Below, piece by piece: positions 36,831-49,230 of a stretch of DNA of 64,000 bases (its first letter is position 1; every line of letters begins with the position of its first letter). The notes under the pieces were generated by a model. It made no database searches, was not told the DNA's origin, and saw only the letters and a list, made by a program, of their open reading frames with translations. Made by a program: the position numbers and the translations under genes. Source of the stretch: Siphonodentalium dalli (Eukaryota; Mollusca; Scaphopoda; Gadilida; Siphonodentaliidae); NCBI GenBank assembly GCA_032622095.1, contig CP136064.1, positions 277,223,614 to 277,287,613 of the forward strand, given 5' to 3'.

Positions 36831-37860
36831 GAACGATCGCGCGCAGGCGATTAATGCTATCAATGATTGGTGTGACCATGTAACATACATGGATTTTAAA
36901 TACAGACATTACATGCATGTGTGTATCCACCCTAAGGCAAAATAGGCATGCTAGTTTTGAATTTGTTTTACTTTAAAGATACACGGTGCAACTTGACACT
37001 ATATGATTTTGTGCTGTGTTCGCGATGTCTCATGCTTGTGTGATACGAATAATGGTGATTACAAATGTTTTTCATTGCCTGTTAACCCTTTACCCAACAG
37101 AAGGGCCCTGTGCCAATGCATTCTCTTATATATGCGAGTCGACCATAGGTCGCCTCGCATATATAAGAGAATGCATTGGCTTAACATATTAAAAATTATA
37201 AAATTGTCAAAGAATGTAGAAAAATATTTTTTTTAGGCCAATGCATTCTCTTATATATGCGAGGCGACCTATGGTCGACTCGCATATATAAGAGAATGCA
37301 TTGGCACAGGGCCCTTCTGTTGGGTAAAGGGTTAACAGGCAATGAAAAACATTTGTAATCACCATTATTCGTATCTATGAACGATCGCGCGCAGGCGATT
37401 AATGCTATCAATGATTGGTGTGACCATGTAAAATACATGGATTTTAAATACAGACATTACATGCATGTGTGTATCCACCCTAAGGCAAAATAGGCATGCT
37501 AGTTTTGAATTTGTTTTACTTTAAAGATACACGGTGCAACTTGACACTATATGATTTTGTGCTGTGTTCGCGATGTCTCATGCATGTGTGATACGAATAA
37601 TGGTGATTACAAATGTTTTTCATTGCCTGTTAACCCTTTACCCAACAGAAGGGCCCTGTGCCAATGCATTCTCTTATATATGCGAGTCGACCATAGGTCG
37701 CCTCGCATATATAAGAGAATGCATTGGCTTAACATATTAAAAATTATAAAATTGTCAAAGAATGTAGAAAAATATTTTTTTTAGGCCAATGCATTCTCTT
37801 ATATATGCGAGGCGACCTATGGTCGACTCGCATATATAAGAGAATGCATTGGCACAGGGC
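36831..37860. repeat. Local 548-bp-offset duplication with inverted junction
   Basis: 36831 to about 37310 repeats at 37379-37860 with a constant offset of 548. Between them 37311-37378 is an inverted copy of the upstream flank near 37035-37100 (CATTGCCTG, ATTACAAATG read backwards). The left arm has a single copy. Confidence 0.75.
37086..37331. mobile_element. piggyBac-like MITE, 246-bp symmetric variant
   Basis: TTAA on both sides (37082-37085, 37332-37335). Both ends carry the same CAGAAGGGCCC subterminal sequence, unlike other copies, because it was produced by the inverted junction in the local duplication. Confidence 0.7.
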
Positions 37861-38002
37861 ATAACTGTAACCATCACAATGTGGTCAATGATCCGGTTCC
37901 AATGATATCCATATTTGTATGGTTCTATTGAGACAGACCGAAGATATTTTAGACTGTTGAAGCTTTATTTGGCAGGTTTTGGCCGGTTTGTTGGGTAAAG
38001 GG
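37634..38002. mobile_element. piggyBac-like double-hairpin MITE, 369 bp
   Basis: Counterpart of 24690-25058: TTAA flanks at 37630-37633 and 38003-38006, two long hairpins, CCCTTTACCCAACA termini. Confidence 0.8.
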
Positions 38003-38498
38003 TTAAGCGGAATTTATTTTTAATTCTGAATTGCTTATATAATCACAAATTAAGTCATATCGGATGGGGCATCTTTAACCATTTCTTTATTAAACACTAA
38101 TTGATGAGTAGTTGTTCTCTCGGGAAATGTTCAGATACGATATTCACTAAACGGCCTTTCCGAAAATTTCCCACCAAACGAATTGCATTATCATTTGTTC
38201 TGCCTGTCGTCGTCTGCTCATACCCCATGAATAACATTCAATGTGAATAATAGACCATTATAAAATGTATACTTTTATAACTAACGGGAGATTCAATTAT
38301 GTAAAGAAAGAGTTAAAGTTGTATTCAGGGCTCCATTTCATGAGGTCTAAGAAAAATGAGGTCCCCACAGGGTGAATTTAGTTATACTACTACCCTACTC
38401 AGCAGGCTAATATAACTAAATTCAGCCCCCATGGGGACCTAATTCTTCTTAGTACTCATCGTCTGGGAAGTATCTAATATTACATAGTCTCACATTAA

Positions 38499-38851
38499 TA
38501 AAGATGATAGCAACAAACCGGCCAAAACCGGCCAAATAAAGCTTCAACAGCCTAAAATATCTTCGGTCTGTCTCAATAGAACCATACAAATATGGATATC
38601 ATTGGAACCGGCTCCTTGACCACATTGTGATGGTTACAGTTATGCCCTGTGCCAATGCATTCTCATATATATGCGAGTCGACCATAGGTCGCCTCGCATA
38701 TATATGAGAATGCATTGGCAAATTCTTTAACAATTTTATAATTTTTAATGTGTTAAGCCAATGCATTCTCTTATATATGCGAGGCGACCTATGGTCGACT
38801 CGCATATATAAGAGAATGCATTGGCACAGGGCCCTTCTGTTGGGTAAAGGG
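38499..38851. mobile_element. piggyBac-like MITE with damaged left terminus
   Basis: Counterpart of 23805-24196, but the left terminus reads TAAAGATGATAGCAACA instead of CCCTTTACCCAACA and part of the hairpin spacer is missing. TTAA remains on both sides (38495-38498, 38852-38855). Confidence 0.7.
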
Positions 38852-39536
38852 TTAACATTGTTTTTAGTTACCCTTTCCCTTCTGTTCAGTTTCTATATCC
38901 CATAATTTGCAGAAGATAAATTTCATAATCGATGTGACTAATGGATGAACATTACCAACTTCAACTGGGGAACTTCAATGTGATCCTATAGGTATACCTT
39001 ACGAGTTGATACCAAAGCATATAAGGGAGCCATATGGTGAATTTAATGATTCTAGCATTGCATGTTGTGTGGGATATAGCGTCACTAAATTCCAACCTCT
39101 GGGGACCTCATTCTGCGATGTCAGTCACACTGAATTCAGACTTCCACACGGGACACTATCTTGTTTGAAATTTAATTTTGTATCCATTTGTTTCATGTAG
39201 TTTCGATGTATTAGAGGGACACTTAATTATTTTGTTCATTTTTCAATAACAAAATGTCATTCTTCGGTATATTATAGAGTTCTAGTTTAAACGGACATAT
39301 ATATATATACGTATAGTGTGGAGGGACGGATACGATAGGTCGATAAATACACGAAATATTGATATACCGGTATCATATGCCAAAGTCATTTTTAATTTTT
39401 CGCCATACGACAGATAAACGCTCTTTATTTTGTACCATATCTGTTATAGCCACCATGTCATGCAAAACTGCAAATGGCTCTTTTTTGTTTGGACCCAAAC
39501 ACCGTGTTCATAGTTGGGTTTTCAGTACTTCGATCA

Positions 39537-40878
39537 GGGGGGGGGGCGAATTTTGTTTACGAGACATCAGGTGGGGGGGTGGGTGGGTACCCGAGGCCGG
39601 AAACAGTTTTTGACCATCTTTTTTGCATTTTTTTTTCATTGACATATTTTCAACTGTTTTAAACATATTTGTTTATTTGTTGTGGCTTGTTGCAATATGA
39701 GAAGCACTAATTCATTCAATATTGTTATAATTACCCCCATAAGTTGATATAAAATGGAAAAATAGTGAATATTGTGGGGGTGGGTCCCAAAATTTTCATT
39801 GATTTTTTTTGCGCGCAATTTTTTTTATTGTGTCTGTTTCAGCTTGCTTGGCAGTTTTTATATTGAAAATTGTCTAGTTCACGGTGTAGATCAATAAAAC
39901 AAATACCTCAGATAGCTCTAGGGTAGGGTGAACTTAATGCAGTCTGACAATATCAGCTAACAACTCATGACATAATATTACAATAATTCTTATACTTTAC
40001 TCATACAGTTAGTTGATGCATGAGTGTAATGTATGAACTAAATATTTGTATCAGTGTTTGTATACTAAATTGATTTTTAAATATACTTTTGTCAAATAAT
40101 TATTTGAATTGTCAAATTATTTGTTTCAGTGTTGTTGACAACCATCAATAAGTAAATAAGTAGACATGAAATAAAGTTTTAATAACATTTATTGAAAGAA
40201 ACAAAAATATAACCTTCCTTGGATAGTCTTCTGAAAAGTATAAAAATATTATTTAAATAGATGTGAAGTGGGGCCAGGACACATTACAGTTTTGTTCACT
40301 TGTAGTTATTATATCCCATAATTACCTGCATATACTAGTATGTAAATGACACTTAATGTCTAATTCAGGCTAATTTGAAAATTATCAAAGAAGAAAATTA
40401 ATTTACTTAATTATTGTATATTTATAAGATGATGTGCATGCAAGGAGGTCTAGTTTGAAGGCACACATAAAGGTCATGTACAGAATGTGTGTGAATTTCT
40501 TATTGCACATGAACTCCATCCAGTACATGACCGAAGTTCAGCTCTGATTGTCCAAATGAATCTCAGTAATATACATCTGTGTATATGGATTTGGCACTAA
40601 ATTGACCATCAACGTTCAAATTCAAAGGGTTAAGCATTATTTTTAGTCCTAGTTCTAAGTCGTAATGCGAGGTCGGGTCGGTGGTCATGCAGGCATACAT
40701 ACAAGTTAATTCGTACACTGGTTCATATGCACATTTTCCTTTTTGGTATTACTATAGGCTCTAGGCCTACTAGTTGATGCTGGTTGATGTCTGAAAAAAG
40801 TTCAATTTAAGTTTGTGTAATTTTTTATTCTACTGTATGCCCTAACACTGGCCCTAGTTATTTTTTGTTGTCATTCCA
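39537..40878. other. Right-arm segment absent from the left arm
   Basis: Starts with a G-run (CAGGGGGG) after CTTCGAT and ends near CCAGGGGATTCAAC. Contains several GGGTGGG tracts and AT-rich filler but no gene. The left arm has 87 bp of copied neighbour sequence in its place, so either this segment was deleted there or inserted here. Confidence 0.6.
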
Positions 40879-41460
40879 GGGGATTCAACATATTTTTCAT
40901 CTACTCACCAGCTGTACTCACACAGATGAATAGGCTGGGTTATAAAGTTACCAATATAATCACATAATATTCTACCTTTGTTGATTGATTAGAGTTCAAT
41001 TTTGCACATGTTTGTTAACAGGAAGTAACATTTAATTTGGTCTTTCAAAGAAGGGACCAATATAGAGCGGTTGGTCGTTTTTACAGAGGGGACCAACATA
41101 AAGCTTTGATGTTTTGGGGTGGGTGTCTAAAATGTTATGAAAAAAAATGCAAGAAAGGGTGGGTGGGTGTAAAAAAAATGGAAATGTGAAAAAAAGACCC
41201 CCACGTCTCGCAACTTTTGTACGCCCCCCCCCCCCCCCCCTCTGCTTCGATGCGTCTTTTGGGGTTACAGAAAGCTCGAAGAAAGGTAGTTCAAATATTT
41301 ATCGACCTATATCGATACCCGGACACATTCAAAAGCGAATACTATGTGTATTGTGGAGCGCAAACCGACATGTGGCTTTAACATAATGTCAGAGCAAAAA
41401 GTTAAATTTGATATTGTATATTGTTGTAGCCGGGGTCTGGAATCATGAATACATCCTTAA

Positions 41461-41852
41461 CCCTTTACCCAACAGAACGGCCCTGTGCCAATGCATTCTC
41501 TTATATATGCGAGTCGACCATAGGTCGCCTCGCATATATAAGAGAATGCATTGGCTTAACACATTAAAAATTATACAATTGTTAAAGAATGTAAGAAAAA
41601 ATGGTAAAAAGTGTTAAAAAAAGATTTTTTTTAGGCCAATGCATTCTCTTATATATGCGAGGCGACCTATGGTCGACTCGCATATATAAGAGAATGCATT
41701 GGCACAGGGCATAACTGTAACTATCACAATGTGGTCAAGGAGCCGGTTCCAATGATATCCATATTTGTATGGTTCTATTGAGACAGACCGAAGATATTTT
41801 AGGCTGTTGAAGCTTTATTTGGCCGGTTTTGGCCGGTTTGTTGGGTAAAGGG
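41461..41852. mobile_element. piggyBac-like double-hairpin MITE, right arm only
   Basis: TTAA on both sides (41457-41460, 41853-41856). The left arm has a single TTAA at the orthologous site (22474-22477), an empty-site proof of a precise TTAA-targeted insertion after the arms were duplicated. 392 bp, with the same architecture as 23805-24196. Confidence 0.9.
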
Positions 41853-42201
41853 TTAAAGGGACCCGAGCGCTCGCAGTCTGTAAAACATCACCACTGAGAG
41901 GAACACGGAGACACTTTGTATTTATATTGTTTATATTCATTATAGATAGTTCTCCAATAACGATGTTTCGCGTGTTTAAATCATTGTTATGTAAACAAAT
42001 ATGTTACAGTGATTTGTCAACAAATATCGCTAATCGTGTACTAAGTTCAAATATTTTACTCTGAATTTGATTTATCTAACTTTTGTCAATGCTTTGATAT
42101 TTTCCAATGTCAAGTTTTGAATAAACTTTGGTATCTTATTGGACTAATTGGACGTTTAATGCATGATAATTACACTACAACAGTAATAGTTTACATACAT
42201 T

Positions 42202-42408
42202 AATGCCCTAAGTAATCGACTCCATAACCACAGCAGAATTATGGGTAACTTTTCAGGAATTAGTCGGAAATATGGCTTGTTACCATTCATCGGAAAGCTC
42301 TCGGGGAGAGCTTTCCGATGAATGGCAACATACCATATTTCCGACTAAATCCTGAAAAGTTACCCATGATTCTGCTGTGCTTATGGAGTCGATTACTTAG
42401 GGCATTAC
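42202..42408. mobile_element. AATGCCCTAAGTAATCG palindromic MITE, full copy
   Basis: A near-perfect palindrome of about 207 bp with terminal ATGCCCTAAGTAATCGAC and central GGAAAGCTCTCGGGGAGAGC. Flanked by TA on each side. The left-arm counterpart has lost one arm. Confidence 0.7.
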
Positions 42409-42557
42409 TGTAACAATGATTCTGACATGCATGTTTGATGAAAGTTGTTTTACAGACTAGTATGTTATTCCGCATGAACCCATTTTGAAAGCATTGAGTC
42501 CCTTTAATAATTGATTTGGAATAAATACAACTCTCTTTATTGTCGGCAGGAATAAAG

Positions 42558-42926
42558 ATGCTAGCAAGGACTGGTCGTGTTGTGTTGGTTGTGGTTGCTG
42601 TGACGATAGCGATTGGCGAAGCTTGCTATGCGGGGCCATTCGTCTTCGGACCAAGATGTGACACCGGCATCGGAGTCTTCGGGTCACCCGGTCACCGGAT
42701 CGCCTACAGCATTTCACCGGGTGGAAACGCCCCCACTTTGCTTTGCTGTCAAGCTCTAGGATGTGGACCATCGACCAGTAGGAGGTGTGGGTCATTTCGA
42801 ATGTATCCAATTGGATGTAAACATGGCTCTTGGCGTGCGACACTACTGTGGGGAAACAGTTTGGCAACGCCCACCATTCGCTGCAAAGGAAATCCTTTTG
42901 GCACTTTTTACAGTGTGAGCACATAA
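42558..42926 (+). CDS. Secreted cysteine-rich protein, right-arm copy
   Basis: 122 residues from the ATG at 42558. The in-frame TTG upstream sits inside a probable 3' splice site (CTCTCTTTATTGTCGGCAG), so the longer reading is not used as the start. It has a hydrophobic signal peptide, then eight cysteines in about 100 residues. It differs from the left copy at six positions (Leu/Arg near 7, Tyr/Phe near 30, Ser/Thr near 60, Glu/Gln near 64, Ser/Lys near 88, Gly/Arg near 93). A poly(A) signal AATAAA follows at 42981. The family is not recognised, so the function is unknown; secretion is inferred from the signal peptide only. Confidence 0.6.
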   Translation: MLARTGRVVLVVVAVTIAIGEACYAGPFVFGPRCDTGIGVFGSPGHRIAYSISPGGNAPTLLCCQALGCGPSTSRRCGSFRMYPIGCKHGSWRATLLWGNSLATPTIRCKGNPFGTFYSVST

Positions 42927-42980
42927 ACACTGGATACACACATGCATTAACAAACATGTCACACAGACCATGTGAATATT

Positions 42981-42986
42981 AATAAA
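42981..42986 (+). terminator. Poly(A) signal of the plus-strand cysteine-rich gene
   Basis: AATAAA 55 bases after the stop codon, conserved in the other arm. Confidence 0.5.
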
Positions 42987-45523
42987 GGCATTTATTTGTA
43001 TAATAATTTATATATTAAAAACATTGTAATTTTGATTATTTTACCTAGCCGTTGTGGATTTGTGGTAGCAAACGCGATAAATGTGGTGTAGTCTAGGGAT
43101 GTAGAGAGGAAAGGATCATTTTCGAAAATCGGAAAATGTCAGTGCTTAAAGATGCATAATCCTAATTAACACTAAATGAAAATAATAATTAACGCTCCCA
43201 AATTACTATTTATTTGGCTTCGGCGATTAAAAAATATTTTATTCGATTCGAGGAACTCACCCATCAAAGTTCAGAGTGATCAGATATCGATTTTTGAAAT
43301 TTGTTATTTCTTGAAATAAGTTCTTATTTGCACAGGTATTTGGCACAATAGACCCCACCACCACAAAGACATATTTATCATATGACTCAATCATTATTTA
43401 CGTTGAAATTCTTAGACTCGTTTCATAAATATCATATGAGAGAAACACTCATTTCATATCCTCTATATATGTCTTTAGGATGGTGGAGTCTATTGTTTCA
43501 AATACCTGTGCTTATTTGTGGCCCATAAAAATGTCGTTAAATCGACAGTCTCGGACAAAATTGCAGATGAAGATGGATAACTCTAAAATCAAGTGGTAAT
43601 ACGGCAAATTTCGTGATACTCAAGTAATAATACGGCCATATTTCTTTGAACAAAATGTTGATAAATAAAACGTTTTAGGAAATTTTATACCATGTTTGAC
43701 AGCGGTTAGCATTATTTTGTTGTAATTAATCGATTCTGAGAACTAAAGCGTATTTTGAAGAAATGTTGTTGCTGTTGTAACTTGATGGTATGGGAACTGT
43801 CAGATCGGATTGAGTACCTTTAGGAGGAATTTTCAAAAAAATCTTGATTTCAAACTATCAATTTGAAGGAAAAAATAATTATCTTTTATAACCAATGTAT
43901 GCTATAGTACTATAACAACACCTGTTATCCTCACAATATGAGTGATATGTTCTAATTTTGTATAAAAATAAAGATTTTTTGAGGCAGTCATTTGAGAGTT
44001 TGACAGGAAATATTTGCAAAAAAACTCACTGCATTATCTAGCGTAGGAATCCAACTAGGGCCTATGCTCTGTCTACTATCTGAAATCATGACTGTCTGCA
44101 AAAAAATAAATCACACATTTTTCATTGCATATTTTAGTTTTTTTGGTAGCCAGTTTTGCAAATAGCTACAAAAAAAAAACAACAAAAAAAAACAACTAAA
44201 ATATGCAATGATAACTGTTAGATTTATTTTCTCGCAGACAGTCACTATTTCAGCTAGTATACAGACAATACACTGTAGATTATCAGATTCATACGCTAGA
44301 TAATGCAGTGAGTCTTTTTTGTGTGCAAATATTTCCTCAACAAAACAAAACAAAATTTAAAATACTTTTTTTTTAAACATAAATAGAACATATCTCTCCT
44401 ATTGTGAGGATAAATAGGTGTATTTTAAAAACATAAATAGAACATTTCTCTCATATTGTGAGGATAAACAGGTGTATAAGTACTATGGCATACATTGGTT
44501 ATAAAGGGTGATTCCCCCCCCCCCCTCAAGGATTTTTTCCGGGCACGTATACAAATGTTTTTTTCCGCAACTAAATATTTTTTTTTTCCTGCATGTTTTT
44601 TTTTACTGTTTTTGCAATGAGTTTGGCTTAAAACACCTTAGAATAAGAGAAATAATGTAATTCTAACTGCTAAACTGACTGCAGGCAGTTATCGTGTTGT
44701 ATTTTGTTGCAAATTTTGAAATCCAAGATGGCCGCCATGTTTTTTCGGCCGAATGATCCCAAAATGACTCGTTCATATTTACATGTCAATGTTAACATAC
44801 ATGACAAATAGTATGGACAGAAATTCATATACAGCTATTTACAGTGAATTCCCCCCGCAAATCTCTGTTTTATTAGTGTTAAAAGGGAGGTGGGTGTCCA
44901 AAAATGATCGGAAAAAACTGCCGAAAACGGAAAACAATTTGGACGTGGGGGGGGGGGGTGGGTGGGTCGCAACAAGGGTCGAAAGTAAAAATCAGCACAC
45001 GTGCCTGAATTTTTTTTCCGACCCCCTGCCTCAAATTGATAGTTTGAAGTTGAGATTATGAACAGACATCGGACGGACCATAAAAGCAGACATTTCCAGA
45101 TAAATAAAAGATGAATAACTCTAGAACGGAAAACCCGAAGAAAAAAAAACGTTTGAATATCCTCATAGTAGTGAACATCCATACCAAATTACATTGAGAT
45201 CCTAGCACTGCTGTTCAAGTTATGACACAAACAACCATCGGACGGACACCCGACACACCTTTTCCCTGTAGATAGATAGATAGATATTTTAATTTAACTC
45301 AGATCGTCATAGAATAGACATAATTGAGACATAATTAGTACAGAATGTTCAATGCAGTAGAATGTTGCGCATGCGGTACAGTTTAAATAGAAGGGGGCAG
45401 ACTAACTCGAAAGATATATAATATAAACATATGGTAATATCGAGGGTATGGTGGGTGGGGTGGTCAGTGGCGGGGGTCGTGTGAGGTGGTAAATAATTAT
45501 GAGATAAGCCGGTAAATTTTGCC

Positions 45524-46149
45524 TCAGTGGGGTCCCATGATACGCTGGGCTTCGCGCAGGAAGTTTGCGATATTAGTTATCGTTTTTCTATTTGTTGTCG
45601 TGAAGAGTGCGTTTAATTTGTGTGTGTTTGGTCGAGTATAATAGAACGGTTTCAAATATTTTTTTCTGATATCTACAACACTCTGACATTTCAGTACAAT
45701 GTGATATTCGTCGCCTATAGCTCTTGGTTGCATAACGTGCATTTTCTGTCTGAATAGCTTTTTTTGTACCATGATCCGGTTTCAACAGGTAGTCTGTGAT
45801 TTCTGGTTCTAAATTTAGTTAGGCGCGCTACTGCTGCTTGATTTTCAATAGTGAAATATGATTCTCTCCCGAAATCAGTTTTAATTATTCTATAAAAGGC
45901 TCCCTTGGTCGTTGATGTTATGCTTCCCCTCCATTCTTGGAGGTATGCATCATATATACGCCTTTTAATCAAATTATTGAACGATTTGCTCTCGGGTATT
46001 GACTGATTTATCCATAAATTTGACAGGCCAAGGCAATTCAGTGAATCATGCGTGTGTTTGATCCATTTGATTTGTGCATTGGCGCCCATGAACAGTGTGT
46101 GCATGATGCTGTATAGAATCGATGGGAGTCGCCCACTCGACATATTCAT
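45524..46149 (-). pseudogene. LINE ORF2 C-terminal region, frame-broken
   Basis: Two overlapping frames (46149-45715, then 45772-45524) continue the RT protein after a frameshift in an A-run near 46243-46249. A second shift near 45720 separates the first CxxC of the zinc-knuckle-like motif (CTLC) from its H-x4-C half (HIVLKC). The element can no longer make an intact protein. Confidence 0.7.
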
Positions 46150-46193
46150 GATTTCCCCCCAGTAATTAAGATATCTATTTTGTATTACTGATG

Positions 46194-47564
46194 CTATTGG
46201 GTATATGCCAGTTTCTCCATATACGAACGGGGTTGGGTGGATTTTTTTAGATTTAGGGCGAATTTTAGGAACCAGATTTCTAGTTTTTCAAGACATGTGG
46301 TGTTTTCAAAACCCCATATCTCAGACCCATAAGTCATAACCGGAGCTATCGATTTCTCGTATACTTCAAGGACACTGTCATATGAAAGCTTGTATTTGCG
46401 AGTTTTATTCAAAAGAGCATACATTTCTTGTTTTGCAGCTTTGCATCTCGTGTTTATGTCCTTATTAAATGTGGCATTTCTAGTGAACCAAGTTCCCAGG
46501 TATTTAAAGGTGTCGGTTATTTCAAGATTTGTTTCATTTATTTTGAATGATAATGGCCTTTTGTATTTCGGTTTACTTCCGAATATCATTATTTTTGTTT
46601 TCGATGTGTTTATATCAAGTTTCCAGGTATCACAATATGCGGAGAAGTGATGAAGAGCATTTTGCAAACCGCGGGGTGTGTCAGATAAAAGTACAGTGTC
46701 GTCAGCATATATCAGGAGCAATAATTTTAGATACACCCCAGTATTTGTCTTATTAACCTTTGCCAAGTATATTCCTGTGCAGCCGCTATTTTTAAGATGA
46801 TCCTCCAGATCGTTCACATATAGTGAAAATAGAAGGGGGGATAATCCATCACCTTGTTTTACTCCTGTTTGACTGGGGAAGAACCCAGAGAAGTCATCGG
46901 TCATAACAGTCATTTTCAGGTTTGTGTATAAACTTTTGGTTACATCGAGTATTTTCCCTTTAATTCCGAAATTTTCGAGTTTTGCCCAGAGGCCCATGCG
47001 CCAAACGTAATCAAAGGCTTTCGAAAAATCTATGAATGCACAGTAAAGTCTTCTTTTTTTCAGTTTCATTATCTGGGTAAGGGCATACAAAGAAAAGCTG
47101 TGGTCAATAGTTGAGTACCCTTTACGGAAGCCGGCTTGTGCCTCTGTCTGCAAGTTATTTGAAGTGAGGAAGTTATTTAGCCGGTTGTTTAATATACTTG
47201 TGAAAATCTTTGAGAGAGTACACAGTAATGTTATTTTCCTATAGCCTTCTGGATTCAAAGGGTTACCTTTATTTTTATATATTGGACGTATTATTCCTAT
47301 CTCCCAATCAGTTGGGATATGACCCGTGCTAAGTATTTCATTAAACATTTTCGTGTAAACGGTTCCCATTTTATTCATACTGTGCTGGATCATCTCATTT
47401 GGTATACTATCAAAACCCGGTGCTTTTCTGTTATTTAGTTTTTTCACCACGTTTTGAACTTCCTCTAAACTTATTTCAGTATTTAGGGTGGTTGTATCGA
47501 TGTCTGATGTTGGTGGGGACTCTATTTTCGGGATAGGGGTATCACTTGTTGATCGCGGTGACAT
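46194..47564 (-). pseudogene. LINE reverse transcriptase domain
   Basis: 456 codons with the RT fingers-palm motifs in order: RKAPGFDSIP near residues 46-55, NPEGYRKITLL near 104-114, AFIDFSKAFD near 176-185, GVKQGDGLSPLLF near 234-246, and catalytic YADD at 286-289. It belongs to the jockey/I/CR1-like group of target-primed retrotransposons. The upstream apurinic endonuclease domain is missing through 5' truncation, and the reading frame breaks after the RT, so it is counted as a dead copy. Confidence 0.85.
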
Positions 47565-47814
47565 TTCGCTTTCTATGGATTCAAAATAACTTTGGAATTC
47601 GCGGGAGGGTGGTGACGGTTTGTCTTCGGTTTTTCCCTGTGTTGGTCATTATATATATATATGTCGCCCGTCTTGGGCCTCTTGGCACACCTTTTCTCTG
47701 TGTTGGTCATTGTATATATAGGTCGCTCGTTTTATTCCAAAGTATTTATCTCAGCTGCATTTCTTCTACATGTAGATAATGCCATGAATCTCTACTCTGG
47801 CTAACGCGCGTAGA

Positions 47815-48230
47815 GATCATATTCCACCAGTACAAACCCTGGGAACTTGTTGAAGTTTTGACAGGGAACCTTATATAAAGTCAAAATAATAACGCGGGGA
47901 ATATATTTCTTAGCTATTTTCTGTTCCTTAATAACGCACTTCAGCAACTCGAAGTTTCACGATTTAAGTGTCTGTGTGGGCGATTTTGCTGCACATACCT
48001 TACAATTAAGGAATTTCTCCTGGGTAAATAATTCAATGATTGTTTTGCGATGTCGGCTCACAAAAGTCTCAGAAAAGCACTTACAGTAAATTACATTATC
48101 AAGGAACAGATAATAACAAAGAAATATATTCCCCACGTCACGTTATTTGTTAGACTTTATAATGTTCCCTGTCAAAACTTCAAAAAGTTGCGAGGTTTTG
48201 TACTGTGGAATATGATCTAGAGTAGAGTAT
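47815..48230. mobile_element. Foldback element, right-arm copy
   Basis: Counterpart of 18484-18910, with inverted ends around ATTCCACCAGTACAAACCC and TGTACTGTGGAATATGATC. Confidence 0.6.
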
Positions 48231-48521
48231 CATGGCATCGATCTACATTTCTTCCAACAGTTCTGACAACACGAAGTAAGGTTTCGCCAATCGACACACG
48301 GTGCATGGTAGCTTAATTCGGCATGATGATTAGTTATTGAATGTAACGCAGAAACAATCTGAAGTGCACACCCTTGCCGTATAAATACTAGTTAAATCTC
48401 CGGAATTGCCAACACTCTCCATGATAATAGCCCATACACATAATTATGTTGCAATGATTATTATATCGTAAAGAAACACTTATATCTTCAATAGATTTGC
48501 ACCACATCTCACCAGAGTAAA

Positions 48522-49230
48522 GATACGATACATCGTACAGTTTATTTAAGATACGGTACATCGTACAGTTTATTTAAGATACGGTACATCGTACAGTTTA
48601 TTTAAGATACGGTACATCGTACAGTTTATTTAAGATACGGTACATCGTACAGTTTATTTAAGATACGGTACACGATACATCGTACAGTTTATTTAAGATA
48701 CGATACATCGTACAGTTTATATAAGATACGATACATCGTACAGTTTATTTAAGATACGATACATCGTACAGTTTATTTAAGATACGATACATCGTACAGT
48801 TTATTTATAAGATACGATACATCGTACATTTTATTTAAGATACGATACATCGTACAGTTTATTTAAGATACGATACATCGTACAGTTTATTTAAGATACG
48901 ATACATCGTACAGTTTATTTAAGATACGATACATCGTACAGTTTATTTAAGATACGATACATCGTACAGTTTATTTAAGATACGATACATCGTACAGTTT
49001 ATTTAAGATACGATACATCGTACAGTTTATTTAAGATACGGTACATCGAACAGTTTATATAAGATACGATACATCGTACAGTTTATTTAAGATACGATAC
49101 ATCGTACAGTTTATTTAAGATACGATACATCGTACAGTTTATTTAAGATACGATACATCGTACAGTTTATTTAAGATACGATACATCGTACAGTTTATTT
49201 ATGATACGATACATCGTACAGTTTATATAA
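48522..49230. repeat. 28-bp minisatellite, right arm (about 25 copies)
   Basis: Inverse of the unit at 17884-18191, more homogeneous (mostly GATACGATACATCGTACAG plus TTTATTTAA). One internal partial duplication near 48668. Confidence 0.9.

Larger units (their letters stand above)
45270..47630 (-). mobile_element. 5'-truncated LINE retrotransposon, 2361 bp
   Basis: Flanked by a 10-bp target duplication TTTTCCCTGT (45260-45269 and 47631-47640). The left arm has the single-copy empty site (19078-19087, as ACAGGGAAAA). The 3' tail on the minus strand is a TATC microsatellite rather than poly(A). It contains the RT ORF but no endonuclease domain. Confidence 0.9.
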
